Assembly (NCBI RefSeq): GCF_004015185.1
Contig: NZ_CP025746.1
Location: 3,303,776 to 3,367,775 of the forward strand
DNA: 64,000 bases
Direction of reading: 5' to 3'
DNA from: Clostridium manihotivorum
GTDB lineage: Bacteria > Bacillota > Clostridia > Clostridiales > Clostridiaceae
Shown here: piece after piece, positions 44,289 to 53,815 of the stretch
Layout: each line of letters starts with the position of its first letter
Numbering within the stretch: the first letter of the stretch is position 1
Translations under genes and position numbers: made by a program
The notes under the pieces: generated by a model
Database searches by the model: none
Told to the model about the DNA's origin: nothing
What the model saw: only the letters and a program-made list of their open reading frames with translations

Positions 44289-44530
44289 AGTAATAAAAAA
44301 AGACTCTATTCCAAGCCTAAAACTTATTATCTGAGTTTTATGTTAATTCTAAAGAGTCAATATACTATAAGTTTGACTTTTGGACTTTTTACTTACATCT
44401 GGTCATGATTTTGTTTATATACAATTATAATAATATCTAAGATGTCAAGGAAATGCGTTGACAACATATGTAAATTAATATATAATACATAGTAATTTAA
44501 TAATTTTAATATGTTTTATGTTCGCATATT
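44289..44530 (+). other. spacer with hairpin after chemoreceptor and S-box promoter region
   Basis: GACTCT near 44302 pairs with AGAGTC near 44352 around an AAAACT/AGTTTT inner stem, a likely terminator for the chemoreceptor gene. TTGACA (44459-44464) and TATAAT (44480-44485), about 15 bp apart, probably form the promoter of the riboswitch transcript. Confidence 0.45.
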
Positions 44531-44532
44531 AA

Positions 44533-44650
44533 ATTCTTATCACGAGAGGTGGAGGGACTGGCCCTATGATACCCAGCAACCAGCATAAGCTTCATTTAAC
44601 TTATGTATTGGTGCTAATTCCTGCAGTTGATAAAACTGGTAGATGAGGAT
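44533..44650 (+). promoter_or_regulatory. SAM-I (S-box) riboswitch
   Basis: It contains the S-box core AGAGGTGGAGGGACTGGCCC, ATGATACCCAGCAACC and GGTGCTAATTCCTGC, closed by CTTATC at the 5' side and GATGAG at the 3' side. It binds S-adenosylmethionine and shuts off the transsulfuration genes downstream through the terminator at 44671. Confidence 0.95.
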
Positions 44651-44670
44651 GAATTTCTGTATTTGTATAT

Positions 44671-44706
44671 AACATGTCAGGGGTTATCCTCGGACATGTT
44701 TTTTTA
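44671..44706 (+). terminator. riboswitch-controlled terminator
   Basis: AACATGTC (44671-44678) pairs with GACATGTT (44693-44700), with an inner GGGG/CCTC stem and a T7 tail. It is the expression platform of the S-box. Confidence 0.88.
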
Positions 44707-44849
44707 TTGTGTTAAAAAGTATAAATATTTATTAACTGAATCTAGCAATTTCAAATTTTTAAACCAGTTTATAAAAAGATACGGTAAAAATACTTACTGC
44801 CAGAATTTCTTTATATTTGTTCAAAAAATTATTTAGGGGGCTTTTTAAG

Positions 44850-46001
44850 ATGAGTGAAGGAAGTTGTTTAAGGTTTGAGACTACTGCTGTACATGGAGAC
44901 AAGGGGTATGATCCATTGACAGGAGCTATTAGCTTTCCGATTTATCAATCTTCGACCTTTAGACATGGAGGTTTAAATGAAAGTACTGGATATGATTATT
45001 CAAGGTTGTTAAACCCAACCAGCGAAGAAGTTGAAAATACTGTAGCTAAACTAGAAGAAGCAAAATATGGGATAGGCTTTTCAACAGGTCTTGCTGCTAT
45101 TGATGCAGTACTAAGATTATTTAAACCTGGAGATCACATATTGATTTCTGATGATCTTTATGGAGGAACCTTTAGATTGTTCAGAGAAATTTACAGCGTT
45201 TATGGAATTAAACACAGTTTTATTGATACCACAGATTTAGATGAAATAGTAAGAAATATCAATGAAAATACTAAAGCAATATTTATAGAAACACCTTCCA
45301 ATCCTATGATGAAGGTCACTGATATAAAGGCAGCTGCAGAAATAGCAAAGCTAAATAACCTTATAGTAATTGTAGATAATACTTTTTTAACACCATACTT
45401 TCAAAAACCATTGAATTTAGGTGCTGACATTGTGGTTCATAGTGGTACAAAGTTCCTCGGTGGTCATAATGATACCTTGGCAGGTTTTGTGGTAACAAAT
45501 AGTGATGCTATAAAAGAGAAAATTATATATTATAAGAAAGCTACTGGAGCAGTTCTATCTCCTTTTGATTCGTGGCTTATACTGAGGGGCATTAAAACAC
45601 TTCATATCAGAATGGATAAAAGTCAGGATAATGCAATAAAGATAGCAGAGTTTCTAAGAGTTCATCCTAAAGTTGAAGAGGTCTTTTATGTAGGACTTCC
45701 TGAAAGTAAAGGATATGTTATAAGTAAAAAGCAGTCTTCAGGCTTTGGAGCAATGATTTCTTTTAAAGTGAAAGATAAAGCTGATGTAGCAGAAATATTA
45801 AAGAATGTTAAGGTTATAACTTTTGCTGAGAGTCTTGGAGGAGTTGAGACTCTAATAACTTATCCTCAAACACAGACTCATTCAGAGGTTCCGCAGGAAA
45901 TTAAAGATAGACTTGGTGTTACAGATAAATTACTGAGATTATCTGTAGGGATAGAAAACATAGAAGACTTAATACAAGATTTAAAGAAAGCTTTGGGGTA
46001 A
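44850..46001 (+). CDS. metI: cystathionine gamma-synthase / O-acetylhomoserine (thiol)-lyase-like
   Basis: A 383-residue PLP enzyme of the Cys/Met metabolism family. It has the PLP lysine in HSGTKFLGGHND near residue 203, the Tyr/Arg cofactor motif YDYSRLLNPT and the C-terminal SLGGVETLITYPQTQTH. It would make cystathionine or homocysteine from an acylated homoserine. ATG 44850 has AGGGGG at 44835-44840. The S-box directly upstream and the metC-like gene 5 bp downstream match the Bacillus metIC operon. Substrate choice within the family cannot be read reliably. Confidence 0.82.
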   Translation: MSEGSCLRFETTAVHGDKGYDPLTGAISFPIYQSSTFRHGGLNESTGYDYSRLLNPTSEEVENTVAKLEEAKYGIGFSTGLAAIDAVLRLFKPGDHILISDDLYGGTFRLFREIYSVYGIKHSFIDTTDLDEIVRNINENTKAIFIETPSNPMMKVTDIKAAAEIAKLNNLIVIVDNTFLTPYFQKPLNLGADIVVHSGTKFLGGHNDTLAGFVVTNSDAIKEKIIYYKKATGAVLSPFDSWLILRGIKTLHIRMDKSQDNAIKIAEFLRVHPKVEEVFYVGLPESKGYVISKKQSSGFGAMISFKVKDKADVAEILKNVKVITFAESLGGVETLITYPQTQTHSEVPQEIKDRLGVTDKLLRLSVGIENIEDLIQDLKKALG

Positions 46002-46006
46002 TAATT

Positions 46007-47149
46007 ATGAAATTTGGAACAAAATTAATTCATAATGGAAATGAAATTGATGAAATAACAGGAGCTTTGAGTATACCTATATACCAAGCTTCCACTTTTC
46101 ATCAGAAAGATATAGATAACTTTAGTAAATACGACTATTCAAGAAGTGGCAATCCTACAAGAGAAGCTTTAGAAGATACTATAGCTCAGCTTGAAAATGG
46201 ATATAGAGGTTTTGCTTTCTCTTCGGGTATGGCAGCAACTTCCTCAGTATTATCAATATTTTCTGCTGGAGACCATATTATTATCTGTGAAGATGTTTAT
46301 GGAGGAACTTATAGAATAGCATCAAAGGTTTTTAGTAGATTTAATATAGAGTTTACCTTTGTAGATGCTTCAAAGCTTGAAAATATAAAAAAAGCAGTTA
46401 AACCTAATACAAAAGGAATATTTTTAGAAACACCTTCAAATCCATTGCTTAAGATAACAGATTTGAAAGGGGCTATAGAAATAGCTAAAGAAAGTAACTT
46501 AATAGTTATTGTAGACAATACCTTCATGTCTCCTTACCTTCAAAGACCTTTGGAACTAGGTGCAGACATCGTAGTTCATAGTGCCACTAAATTTATAGGC
46601 GGGCACAGTGATGTAGTGGGAGGCTTAGCGGTAGCCAAAAGTAAGGAGCTTTCAGATAGAATTTACATGATACAAAATTCTTTTGGAGCTATTCTAGGAC
46701 CACAAGATTGTTGGCTGCTTTTAAGAGGTTTAAAAACTCTAAAAGTAAGAATGGATGCTCATCAAAGGACAGCTATTAAACTTGCTCACTGGCTAGAAGA
46801 GAGGGAGGAAATTGAAAGAGTTTATTATCCAGGATTAGAAAGTCACCTAGGACGAGAAATACATTTTTCACAAGCTTCTGGGTCAGGTGCAGTACTTTCT
46901 TTTAAGTTTAAGACTATAGAGCAAACAAAGTACTTTTTAAATAATATTGAAAATGCAGCATTTGCTGTATCTCTTGGAGGTGTTGAAACTATAGTTTCAT
47001 ACCCAGCTAAGATGTCCCATGCAGCGATTCCAAAGGAAGAAAGACAATCTTTAGGTGTAAGTGATACTCTAATTAGAATATCCGTTGGCTTAGAAGAATT
47101 TGAAGATTTAGCTGATAGTTTTAATGAAGCAATTTTAAGTGTTTTATAA
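46007..47149 (+). CDS. metC: cystathionine beta-lyase-like PLP enzyme
   Basis: A 380-residue paralogue of the gene before it. It has KYDYSRSGNPTREALE, the PLP lysine in HSATKFIGGHSD near residue 195, and the SLGGVETIVSYPAKMSH end. In metIC-type operons this enzyme cleaves cystathionine to homocysteine, pyruvate and ammonia. It is under S-box control through the shared transcript. Cystathionine gamma-lyase activity is a possible alternative because the families are close. The 5-bp spacing to the upstream stop implies coupled translation. Confidence 0.82.
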   Translation: MKFGTKLIHNGNEIDEITGALSIPIYQASTFHQKDIDNFSKYDYSRSGNPTREALEDTIAQLENGYRGFAFSSGMAATSSVLSIFSAGDHIIICEDVYGGTYRIASKVFSRFNIEFTFVDASKLENIKKAVKPNTKGIFLETPSNPLLKITDLKGAIEIAKESNLIVIVDNTFMSPYLQRPLELGADIVVHSATKFIGGHSDVVGGLAVAKSKELSDRIYMIQNSFGAILGPQDCWLLLRGLKTLKVRMDAHQRTAIKLAHWLEEREEIERVYYPGLESHLGREIHFSQASGSGAVLSFKFKTIEQTKYFLNNIENAAFAVSLGGVETIVSYPAKMSHAAIPKEERQSLGVSDTLIRISVGLEEFEDLADSFNEAILSVL

Positions 47150-47314
47150 AAAAGCTCACTGATTTTTCCATTTTCTACTTTGTACTCTGACAGGCTATCT
47201 TAAAATATTTATATTGTTAGTTCTAAAGAGAAAATTTAATGAAGCTGATAACTCTTACTTTAATAGATATAAAGTACTATAACAAGGGCGTATTTGACAT
47301 ACTCTTAAAATTAA

Positions 47315-47359
47315 AAGCACTTAGACAAGTAATTATATTATAGAACTTGCTAAGTGCTT
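47315..47359. terminator. bidirectional terminator between metC and protease gene
   Basis: AAGCACTTAG (47315-47324) plus CAAGT pairs with ACTTG plus CTAAGTGCTT (47345-47359). It is usable by both converging genes. Confidence 0.75.
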
Positions 47360-47383
47360 GTGAATACTTATTTAAAAATTATT

Positions 47384-48601
47384 TTAGTTTTTAGAATGGA
47401 TTCTCATCCAAGATGGATCACCTATATCTGAACTATTATAATTTATAGCAACATCCACTGGTGTAGTGCTCCAAGTATCATGAACAATTACATATTCGTA
47501 GTCTGTACCTTGATATTCATATCCTACACCGGTAACAGCATGTCCATCACCATATCTAGAATTTTGAAGACTACAAAATACAGGATCAGATTCATCTATC
47601 TCATCACGGAAATCTCCGTATGGTGATTCATCTTCGCCTTTTCCTCTTGGATCTGTAAATATAGCAAGCCTCCAGCCATGATTAGCAGCTACTTGTTTAA
47701 TTCCTGGTCTTTCATTTGAGATACTGGTACCGCCGTTACTATCTGTGTGCATTGCAGCTGCCAATTCATCAATCAATGCATTACCAGTAGGTACTCCTGA
47801 ATGATGATAGTAAGCTAGTACATTTGCTGCTGCAGTAGGTGCACAACCTCTATACCAATTATAGTCTGGAACTCCTGAAATAACTTTATGATATAAATAT
47901 GAAGAGTTATTTTTTATTTTTGAACTGCTTAGTGGATTGTAGTCTGGAGCTATATTTTCTTCTTTTACATTTTCACCAGAAAGCATGTCCCAAGTCTTTT
48001 TAGCAGAAGTGACATTCTTTGCCTTGTGCTCTTTTGTTTTAGCTTCTTCAGTCATTGATTTTACAGTGTTATTATCAATTTCCTTATTATCTCTTAGGTC
48101 AAAGTACTTGTAATTTGAAGCTGCTTTTGCAAAATTTCTATTAGATGCATTTTTATCAGTATATTTAATACTATAACTTAAAATACCACTGTATATATAA
48201 GTTATGTCAGTCTTATCCTTAAGTTTTGAAGTTAGTTCGGTGTATGGAGAATAAGTTCCTATAGCTGATTCCAGTATAGGCTCATTTTCTTTATTGCTAC
48301 TTAATATAATATAACCCTTTGCTCCAGTTTCTCCATTCTGTACATCAATGCTATAAGCAACTAATTTTCCATCAAAATCATATAGATTCTTTTGGCTAAC
48401 AACCTTTATATTTGTCCATTTATCGCTCTTATATTGATTAACTATTCTAAAAGCATTTTTGGCAAGGCCTTCAATTTTGGTAGAATCAGTTAGATGTTTT
48501 ATTACATCCTCCTTGGTAGCAGCATGTACAGTACCAGCGCTTATCAAAGTACTTAGTATTGCTGTTGCAGTGACAAATGATAATAATTTTTTTGGTTTCA
48601 T
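47384..48601 (-). CDS. secreted papain-like cysteine protease (C39/C10-like)
   Basis: The 405-residue exported protein has a signal peptide at 1-28 (MKPKKLLSFVTATAILSTLI, cleavage after VHAA). A propeptide-like region follows (about 30-240, with the GAKGYIILSSN strand pattern of Spi/C10 prodomains). The catalytic domain has Cys in WYRGCAPTAAANVLAYYHH near residue 249, His in GDGHAVTGVGY near 355 and an Asp in VIVHDTW near 374. ATG 48601 is chosen for its AAAGGATG site and signal peptide, although the frame is open 24 codons further up. It is probably a secreted nutritional or surface protease. Confidence 0.82.
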   Translation of the reverse strand: MKPKKLLSFVTATAILSTLISAGTVHAATKEDVIKHLTDSTKIEGLAKNAFRIVNQYKSDKWTNIKVVSQKNLYDFDGKLVAYSIDVQNGETGAKGYIILSSNKENEPILESAIGTYSPYTELTSKLKDKTDITYIYSGILSYSIKYTDKNASNRNFAKAASNYKYFDLRDNKEIDNNTVKSMTEEAKTKEHKAKNVTSAKKTWDMLSGENVKEENIAPDYNPLSSSKIKNNSSYLYHKVISGVPDYNWYRGCAPTAAANVLAYYHHSGVPTGNALIDELAAAMHTDSNGGTSISNERPGIKQVAANHGWRLAIFTDPRGKGEDESPYGDFRDEIDESDPVFCSLQNSRYGDGHAVTGVGYEYQGTDYEYVIVHDTWSTTPVDVAINYNSSDIGDPSWMRIHSKN

Positions 48602-48890
48602 AATGATCATCCTTTCTATAATTAATAACTGTACGAGTTTCATAATAGCATACTTAAATGGTAAAAACAACATATATGTAACTACAAAATAGCAATTGTG
48701 TGTTATATTGATTATTTCGGAGTAATTCCGATCTTATATTCCATAAATAGCCATATATAATTCAATATGAGTAATTATTGTTACTGTTGCAAACTTCTAT
48801 AGAAAATATTATATTTCATGATAAACTTATGTTTCATTATGTAGTTACCTTAAAAATTGTGATCAAGATTAGTTGAGCTAGGGCTAAAAC

Positions 48891-48921
48891 AGACTTTCTT
48901 ACTAAAAAGAAAGGCTTTTTC
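48891..48921 (+). terminator. isolated terminator-like hairpin
   Basis: CTTTCTT pairs with AAGAAAG, followed by GCTTTTTC. No gene ends close upstream on this strand. It may terminate an unseen small transcript from the gene-free stretch. Confidence 0.4.
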
Positions 48922-49024
48922 ATTTATATGTTACGGTGTTCATTCTTCATGGGGCATTTCTTATAGAACGGAAACTAAAATAAAACTTCTTGGAAGTCAG
49001 TTCCTTTTACTTTGGAAAACCTTG

Positions 49025-49300
49025 TGATATAATAGACATAGTTGGTGTACTTTCTGAGCTTAAGCTCTTTGGGATTAGTTGCTTTATAACTTAAGCTTTT
49101 ATAAAGGGATTATCTTTAATAGTTTTATTCTCAAGGTTTGCCACAAAAAAAATATGTTTAAAGTATCGTACTGAATGGATGAGGGTTCGTCCCAAATTAG
49201 AAGGCGAGAGAATAGTTGTTATAAACTCAGGGAATTAATTTATTTGATTAACTGCGATTTATTTTCTGTCCTTGTTCCTTTTTGGTACAAGGACTTTTTG
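49025..49300 (+). ncRNA. candidate independent small RNA upstream of the hydrogenase genes
   Basis: A TATAAT near 49027 is followed by about 260 nt with no ORF and the palindrome GAGCTTAAGCTC. Long-range pairing TTTATAAC (near 49090) with GTTATAAA (near 49220), flanked by CTGAG/CTCAG, is possible. A strong terminator ends it (GTCCTTGT 49268-49275 with ACAAGGAC 49287-49294, T5). The size and closed architecture are compatible with a 6S-like or other small RNA, but I cannot assign a family. Confidence 0.4.
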
Positions 49301-49524
49301 CTTTTTAGATAATATAAAACGTATTTCTATCTATAAATATTAATTTGATACAGAGTGAAGTCTTAAAATATTTATAGATAGAAGCTATGATCTATATAAT
49401 GCTGAAGAGTAGAAGTTTAAAATATGTAATCTGTCATAAAAAACATTGAATTTTTTAATGGTGGATATGCATAAATCACTAATGAAGCCACATTAGCGAT
49501 TTATATATGTGAAAGGAATTTAAT

Positions 49525-49782
49525 ATGGATACAAGAATCGCTATTATTGGAATTGTTATTGAAAATAAGGATTCGGTAGAAAAATTAAATACTATTCTGC
49601 ATGAATATAATGATTACGTTATAGGCAGAATGGGAATCCCTTATGCAGAGCGAAAAATTAATATAATAACTATAGTTGTTGATGCACCTAATGATGTTAT
49701 CGGAGCTCTTTCTGGAAAATTAGGAATGTTACCCAACGTAAACATCAAAACGGTTTACTCTAAGGTTTTTAGCCAGGAGTAA
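49525..49782 (+). CDS. TM1266-family iron-only hydrogenase system regulator
   Basis: An 85-residue ACT/NikR-C-like domain protein: MDTRIAIIGIVIENKDSVEK, then GRMGIPYAERKINIITIVVD and GALSGKLGMLPNVNIKTVYS. The family is found next to [FeFe]-hydrogenase maturation genes and is thought to regulate them. It precedes hydG by 19 bp and shares its transcript. AAAGGAA precedes the ATG. Confidence 0.88.
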   Translation: MDTRIAIIGIVIENKDSVEKLNTILHEYNDYVIGRMGIPYAERKINIITIVVDAPNDVIGALSGKLGMLPNVNIKTVYSKVFSQE

Positions 49783-49801
49783 TAATATTGGAGGGATTTT
49801 A

Positions 49802-51220
49802 ATGTATAATGTTAAATCTAGAGTTGCTACAGAATTTATTGATGATGAAGAGATAAAAAGTACTCTAGCCTACGCCCAAGAAAACAAAAGTAACAGAGAA
49901 CTTATCGCTAGTATAATAGAAAAAGCAAGAAGCTATAAAGGCATAAGTCATAGAGAAGCTGCTGTGCTTTTAGAATGCGATGTAGATGAACTAAATAAAG
50001 AGATGTATACACTAGCTAAAGAGATAAAGCAAAAATTTTATGGCAATCGTATCGTAATGTTTGCTCCGCTATATCTTTCAAATTACTGTGTAAATGGATG
50101 TGTGTACTGCCCATACCATTATAAGAATAAACATATAGCAAGAAAGAAACTAACTCAAGAAGAGATAAGAAGAGAGACTATTGCTCTTCAAGATATGGGA
50201 CATAAGCGCTTAGCTTTAGAAGCTGGAGAGGATCCTGTAAACAATCCACTTGATTATATTCTTGAAAGCATTAAAACCATATATAGCATCAAACACAAAA
50301 ATGGAGAAATAAGACGTGTAAATGTAAATATTGCCGCTACTACTGTTGAAGACTATAAAAAATTAAAAGATGCTGGTATCGGAACTTATATATTATTCCA
50401 GGAGACTTATCATAAAGACACTTATGAAGAGCTTCATCCAACAGGACCAAAACATAATTATGCTTATCATACAGAAGCTATGGATCGTGCTATGGAAGCT
50501 GGTATTGATGATGTAGGTATTGGTGTACTATTTGGATTAAACCTTTATAAATATGACTTTGTAGGTCTTATGATGCATGCTGAGCACTTGGAAGCAGCAA
50601 TGGGAGTAGGACCTCATACCATAAGTGTACCTCGTATTAGACCAGCTGATGACATAGATCCAGATAGTTTCTCAAACGCAATATCAGATGAGATTTTTGA
50701 AAAGATAGTTGCTATAATACGTATAGCTGTACCATACACAGGAATGATTGTTTCTACTCGTGAGTCTAAGAAAACTCGTGAACGTGTACTTGAGCTTGGA
50801 GTGTCACAAATCAGTGGTGGTTCTAAAACAAGTGTTGGTGGATATGTTGACCCTGAACCAGAAGAAGAAAACTCAGCTCAATTTGATGTCAATGACAATC
50901 GTACTCTTGATGAAATAGTAAACTGGTTATTGGAACTCGGATATATACCAAGCTTCTGTACAGCTTGCTACAGAGAAGGTAGAACTGGAGATAGATTTAT
51001 GAGTCTTGTTAAATCAGGACAAATTGCAAACATCTGTCAGCCAAATGCATTGATGACATTGAAGGAATACTTAGAAGATTATGCTTCAGAAGAAACTAAA
51101 AAGAATGGTGAAAAATTAATATTGAATGAAACTGAAAATATTCCTAATGAGAAGGTTAAAACTATTGTTAAAGAACATTTAACTGAGCTTAAAGAAGGAA
51201 AAAGAGATTTCAGATTCTAG
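49802..51220 (+). CDS. hydG: [FeFe]-hydrogenase maturase HydG (radical SAM tyrosine lyase)
   Basis: A 472-residue radical SAM enzyme. It has the CX3CX2C cluster motif CVNGCVYCPYH near residues 96-102 and a TIM-barrel core. The C-terminal auxiliary cluster Cys residues lie in CTACYREGRTGDRFM near 387 and in ICQPNAL. HydG cleaves tyrosine to p-cresol, CO and cyanide to build the Fe(CO)2CN unit of the H-cluster. TGGAGG precedes the ATG. hydE, hydF and the hydrogenase itself are not in the window. Confidence 0.96.
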   Translation: MYNVKSRVATEFIDDEEIKSTLAYAQENKSNRELIASIIEKARSYKGISHREAAVLLECDVDELNKEMYTLAKEIKQKFYGNRIVMFAPLYLSNYCVNGCVYCPYHYKNKHIARKKLTQEEIRRETIALQDMGHKRLALEAGEDPVNNPLDYILESIKTIYSIKHKNGEIRRVNVNIAATTVEDYKKLKDAGIGTYILFQETYHKDTYEELHPTGPKHNYAYHTEAMDRAMEAGIDDVGIGVLFGLNLYKYDFVGLMMHAEHLEAAMGVGPHTISVPRIRPADDIDPDSFSNAISDEIFEKIVAIIRIAVPYTGMIVSTRESKKTRERVLELGVSQISGGSKTSVGGYVDPEPEEENSAQFDVNDNRTLDEIVNWLLELGYIPSFCTACYREGRTGDRFMSLVKSGQIANICQPNALMTLKEYLEDYASEETKKNGEKLILNETENIPNEKVKTIVKEHLTELKEGKRDFRF

Positions 51221-51230
51221 TAGTTTTATT

Positions 51231-51275
51231 ATAGCTACCTTTGACTCGCTAAAGTCTTAGGTAGTTATTTTTTTG
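51231..51275 (+). terminator. terminator after hydG
   Basis: ATAGCTACCT (51231-51240) pairs with AGGTAGTTAT (51259-51268), with an inner GACT/AGTC and a T7 tail. Confidence 0.88.
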
Positions 51276-52009
51276 TTCTTTAGGAATTCTTAACGAAGTA
51301 TAAATCTCTCTCAAAGTATAGTGAAAAGAATCTTGTCCTTTTTGCAAAATATATTCTAGATATAGCTATAGATAAGTAGGAGTAGCCTGCTGAAAATAAG
51401 CTATAGGTATCCAACTTCAACAATTAATTTATATATGCCCGATAATCCCCAGAAGCCGTTATTATAGAACATTTATAAATTAAACTTCCGTAAATTATAC
51501 CTATAATTCAATTCAAAGAGCTTTTATAGGTTACAGTATATACACTAAAAAGCAAAACTTATTAACTTTTTATAAATTAAATCTTTATTAATAGAACAAT
51601 TATAGTACTTAATATAAATGTGTTTTTAATATATTAGAACAAAGGGATGTTTACCATAAGACTCTTCCCTTAATAAAGTATCTTTAAAGATTTCTGTGAA
51701 TAGCATAATTATTTTACCAATGATATTTTGCATGTAAATGGCTAAAACTCGATGATTTGCTGGGGTTTATTCCCACATTTTAACTTAATAATACTGCGCT
51801 AATGTTATCCATTAAAAGTATATAAATATATATTATGGGTTATTATGCATAATTTATGCATTGATACATTAGCAAAAAACGGTTTATACTGTAAAAAAAG
51901 TTGTTATTGGATGCATAATGTAAAGTTAAAAGTCATTCTCAAATGCAATTTTAATATTATTTCAATACATATGGTTGTAATAAAATGTAATTTGAAAGGA
52001 GCAATATAA
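51276..52009. other. gene-free stretch before the mreB paralogue
   Basis: No coding frame with a ribosome site is seen. It contains one arm of a dispersed inverted repeat (51400-51433). AT-rich DNA close to the gene probably holds the mreB promoter. Confidence 0.4.
51400..51433 (-). repeat. dispersed 33-34-bp repeat, copy A
   Basis: The reverse complement reads TATAAATTAATTGTTGAAGT and on through TGGATACCTATAGC. It matches 62841-62873 at all but two positions, in the opposite orientation. Confidence 0.55.
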
Positions 52010-53011
52010 ATGGGATTTTTAACATCGTCTAAAGATTTAGGAATAGATTTAGGAACATCAAACACTTTAATATATTTAAGGGGAAAAGGGATCATCTTAA
52101 GAGAACCTTCTGTAGTAGCAATTAAGACAAAGAATAGACAAGTCATAGCTGCAGGGATAGAAGCTAAAAACATGATAGGAAGAACCCCAGAAGGAGTAGA
52201 AACAGTTAGGCCTTTAAAGGATGGTGTTATAGCTAACTTTGACTTAACAGAAAAAATGGTTAAGATATTTATAAATAAGATAAAGATGGGTGGTAGTGTA
52301 AAGCGTTCTAAAGTTGCTGTATCACATCCATCAGGAGTTACTGAGGTAGAAAAAAGAGCTATAAATGAAGCTATAAGTCAAATCGGCGTACGTAAAGTAA
52401 TGCTTATAGAAGAACCTATCGCTTCTGCTATAGGAGCAGGATTACCTGTAGATGAACCTATTGGGAATATGATTGTGGATATAGGTGGAGGTACCACCGA
52501 GATTGCTGTAGTTTCACTACAAGGTATTGTAAGGAGTAAAACTTTACGAATAGCTGGAGATGAACTAGATGAAACTATTATGAGTTATATAAAAAGAGAA
52601 TTTAACCTCCTCATAGGAGATATAACCTCAGAAAATATTAAAGTGCAGCTAGGCTGCGTATATGCAAAAGATTTAGCCGAGGATAAAGAAATGGAAGTGA
52701 GAGGTCGAGATTTGGTTACAGGTCTGCCAAGATCTATAATTATTAAAGAAAGTCAAATAAGAGAAGCTTTGAAAGAACCAGTAATAACAATAATTCAAGA
52801 GATTAAGGCTACAATAGAAGAAACCCCTCCAGAACTTGCTGCGGATGTAATGGACAAGGGAATAATGCTTTCTGGGGGTGGAGCACTTCTAAAAGGATTA
52901 GATGAGCTTATATTCAGTGAAACATCAATTCCTGTTCATATTGCTGAAGAGCCTCTAGAATGTGTAGTTAGAGGGGCAGGCAAGTGCTTAGAAGTTATAA
53001 ATGTGATATAG
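52010..53011 (+). CDS. MreB-family rod-shape actin homologue
   Basis: A 333-residue actin-fold ATPase. It has phosphate-1 DLGIDLGTSNTLIYL near residue 9, connect-1 MLIEEPIASAIGAGL near 139, phosphate-2 MIVDIGGGTTEIAVVS near 158 and the adenosine loop GIMLSGGGALLKGL near 284. It polymerises under the membrane to guide sidewall synthesis. It stands alone, not in an mreBCD operon, so it is probably an Mbl- or MreBH-like paralogue rather than the principal MreB. AAAGGAG precedes the ATG. A terminator follows. Confidence 0.88.
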   Translation: MGFLTSSKDLGIDLGTSNTLIYLRGKGIILREPSVVAIKTKNRQVIAAGIEAKNMIGRTPEGVETVRPLKDGVIANFDLTEKMVKIFINKIKMGGSVKRSKVAVSHPSGVTEVEKRAINEAISQIGVRKVMLIEEPIASAIGAGLPVDEPIGNMIVDIGGGTTEIAVVSLQGIVRSKTLRIAGDELDETIMSYIKREFNLLIGDITSENIKVQLGCVYAKDLAEDKEMEVRGRDLVTGLPRSIIIKESQIREALKEPVITIIQEIKATIEETPPELAADVMDKGIMLSGGGALLKGLDELIFSETSIPVHIAEEPLECVVRGAGKCLEVINVI

Positions 53012-53133
53012 CGCATACAAAATTATATCTTACTTACTCTAAGAATATAGAAGCTAATGAATGTGCTATAATATAAGAAAAATGATAAATTCTAAATATT
53101 ATATAAATTAATAATAATTAATGAGTTATGAAG

Positions 53134-53172
53134 CTATTCTTCGTGTTAATGAGACTGGAAGAATAGTTTTTT
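53134..53172 (+). terminator. terminator after the mreB paralogue
   Basis: CTATTCTTC (53134-53142) pairs with GAAGAATAG (53158-53166), followed by T6. Confidence 0.8.
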
Positions 53173-53264
53173 ATTCTTTAGTAGTTTTTGTTGTAATACT
53201 TGGAGTTATTACTTTAAGAAGTAAAGAAATAATTATGTTAGAGAATAATTGATAATATATGTGA

Positions 53265-53300
53265 GAGGTTAGAGTGACTTATTTGCTCTAACCTCTTTTT
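53265..53300 (+). terminator. second terminator downstream of mreB paralogue
   Basis: GAGGTTAGAG (53265-53274) pairs with CTCTAACCTC (53286-53295), and a T-run follows. Confidence 0.82.
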
Positions 53301-53815
53301 CAAGATATAACTCTCTTAAGATTACCAACGCTATTATAAAGTGTAGTTAAAAAGTTTATCTTATTCACAGGAAAAATACTAAATACGACCTGTGATTTTT
53401 ACCTATAGATACTTCTATTTAGAATTACTTTAGTATATTTGATATAAGTAACTTATTGAATCATTTGAGGTAAAGCGTATAGGTATTCATAAGGAAAATT
53501 AAAAAATAAAGAAACAAATATTAATTATATTTTAAACATTTTAGTTTGAAAATGTTAATTTATCGCATTAAATATAATTTTACTAAACTTATTGGAAAAA
53601 TATTGTTATATATATAACGTATCTTCATTGATTGTAAGTCGTAACGCGAAAAAACAATCATAAAATGAAATAAACTTTTATTTTAGCAGTATGTTATTTC
53701 GACACTCGGTTTCCATTTTATATGATACTATTATAAATGTAGACAAGCTTGTTAAAAATATGAATTCATCTAACAAAAAAATCAAAAAATTAAAATCTTT
53801 TTGGGAGGAGAAAAA
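53301..53815. promoter_or_regulatory. long upstream region of the secreted-peptide operon
   Basis: 515 bp without a gene. A TGATTGT/ACAATCA inverted repeat (about 53628-53659) is a possible operator. TATTAT/TATAAA sequences near 53725-53740 may be the -10 region. No -35 box is convincing. Such a long upstream region hints at regulated expression. Confidence 0.35.

Noticed and set aside
48602..49024. Hidden gene in the gene-free stretch upstream of the protease
   Set aside because: All frames are broken every few dozen codons and no ribosome site fits. Only the protease promoter and a terminator-like hairpin are credible.
49190..49205. tRNA T-loop-like string GGGTTCGTCCC
   Set aside because: No acceptor, D or anticodon arms can be built around it.
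53121..53252. 43-codon single-helix protein
   Set aside because: It overlaps the terminator of the mreB paralogue and lacks a ribosome site.
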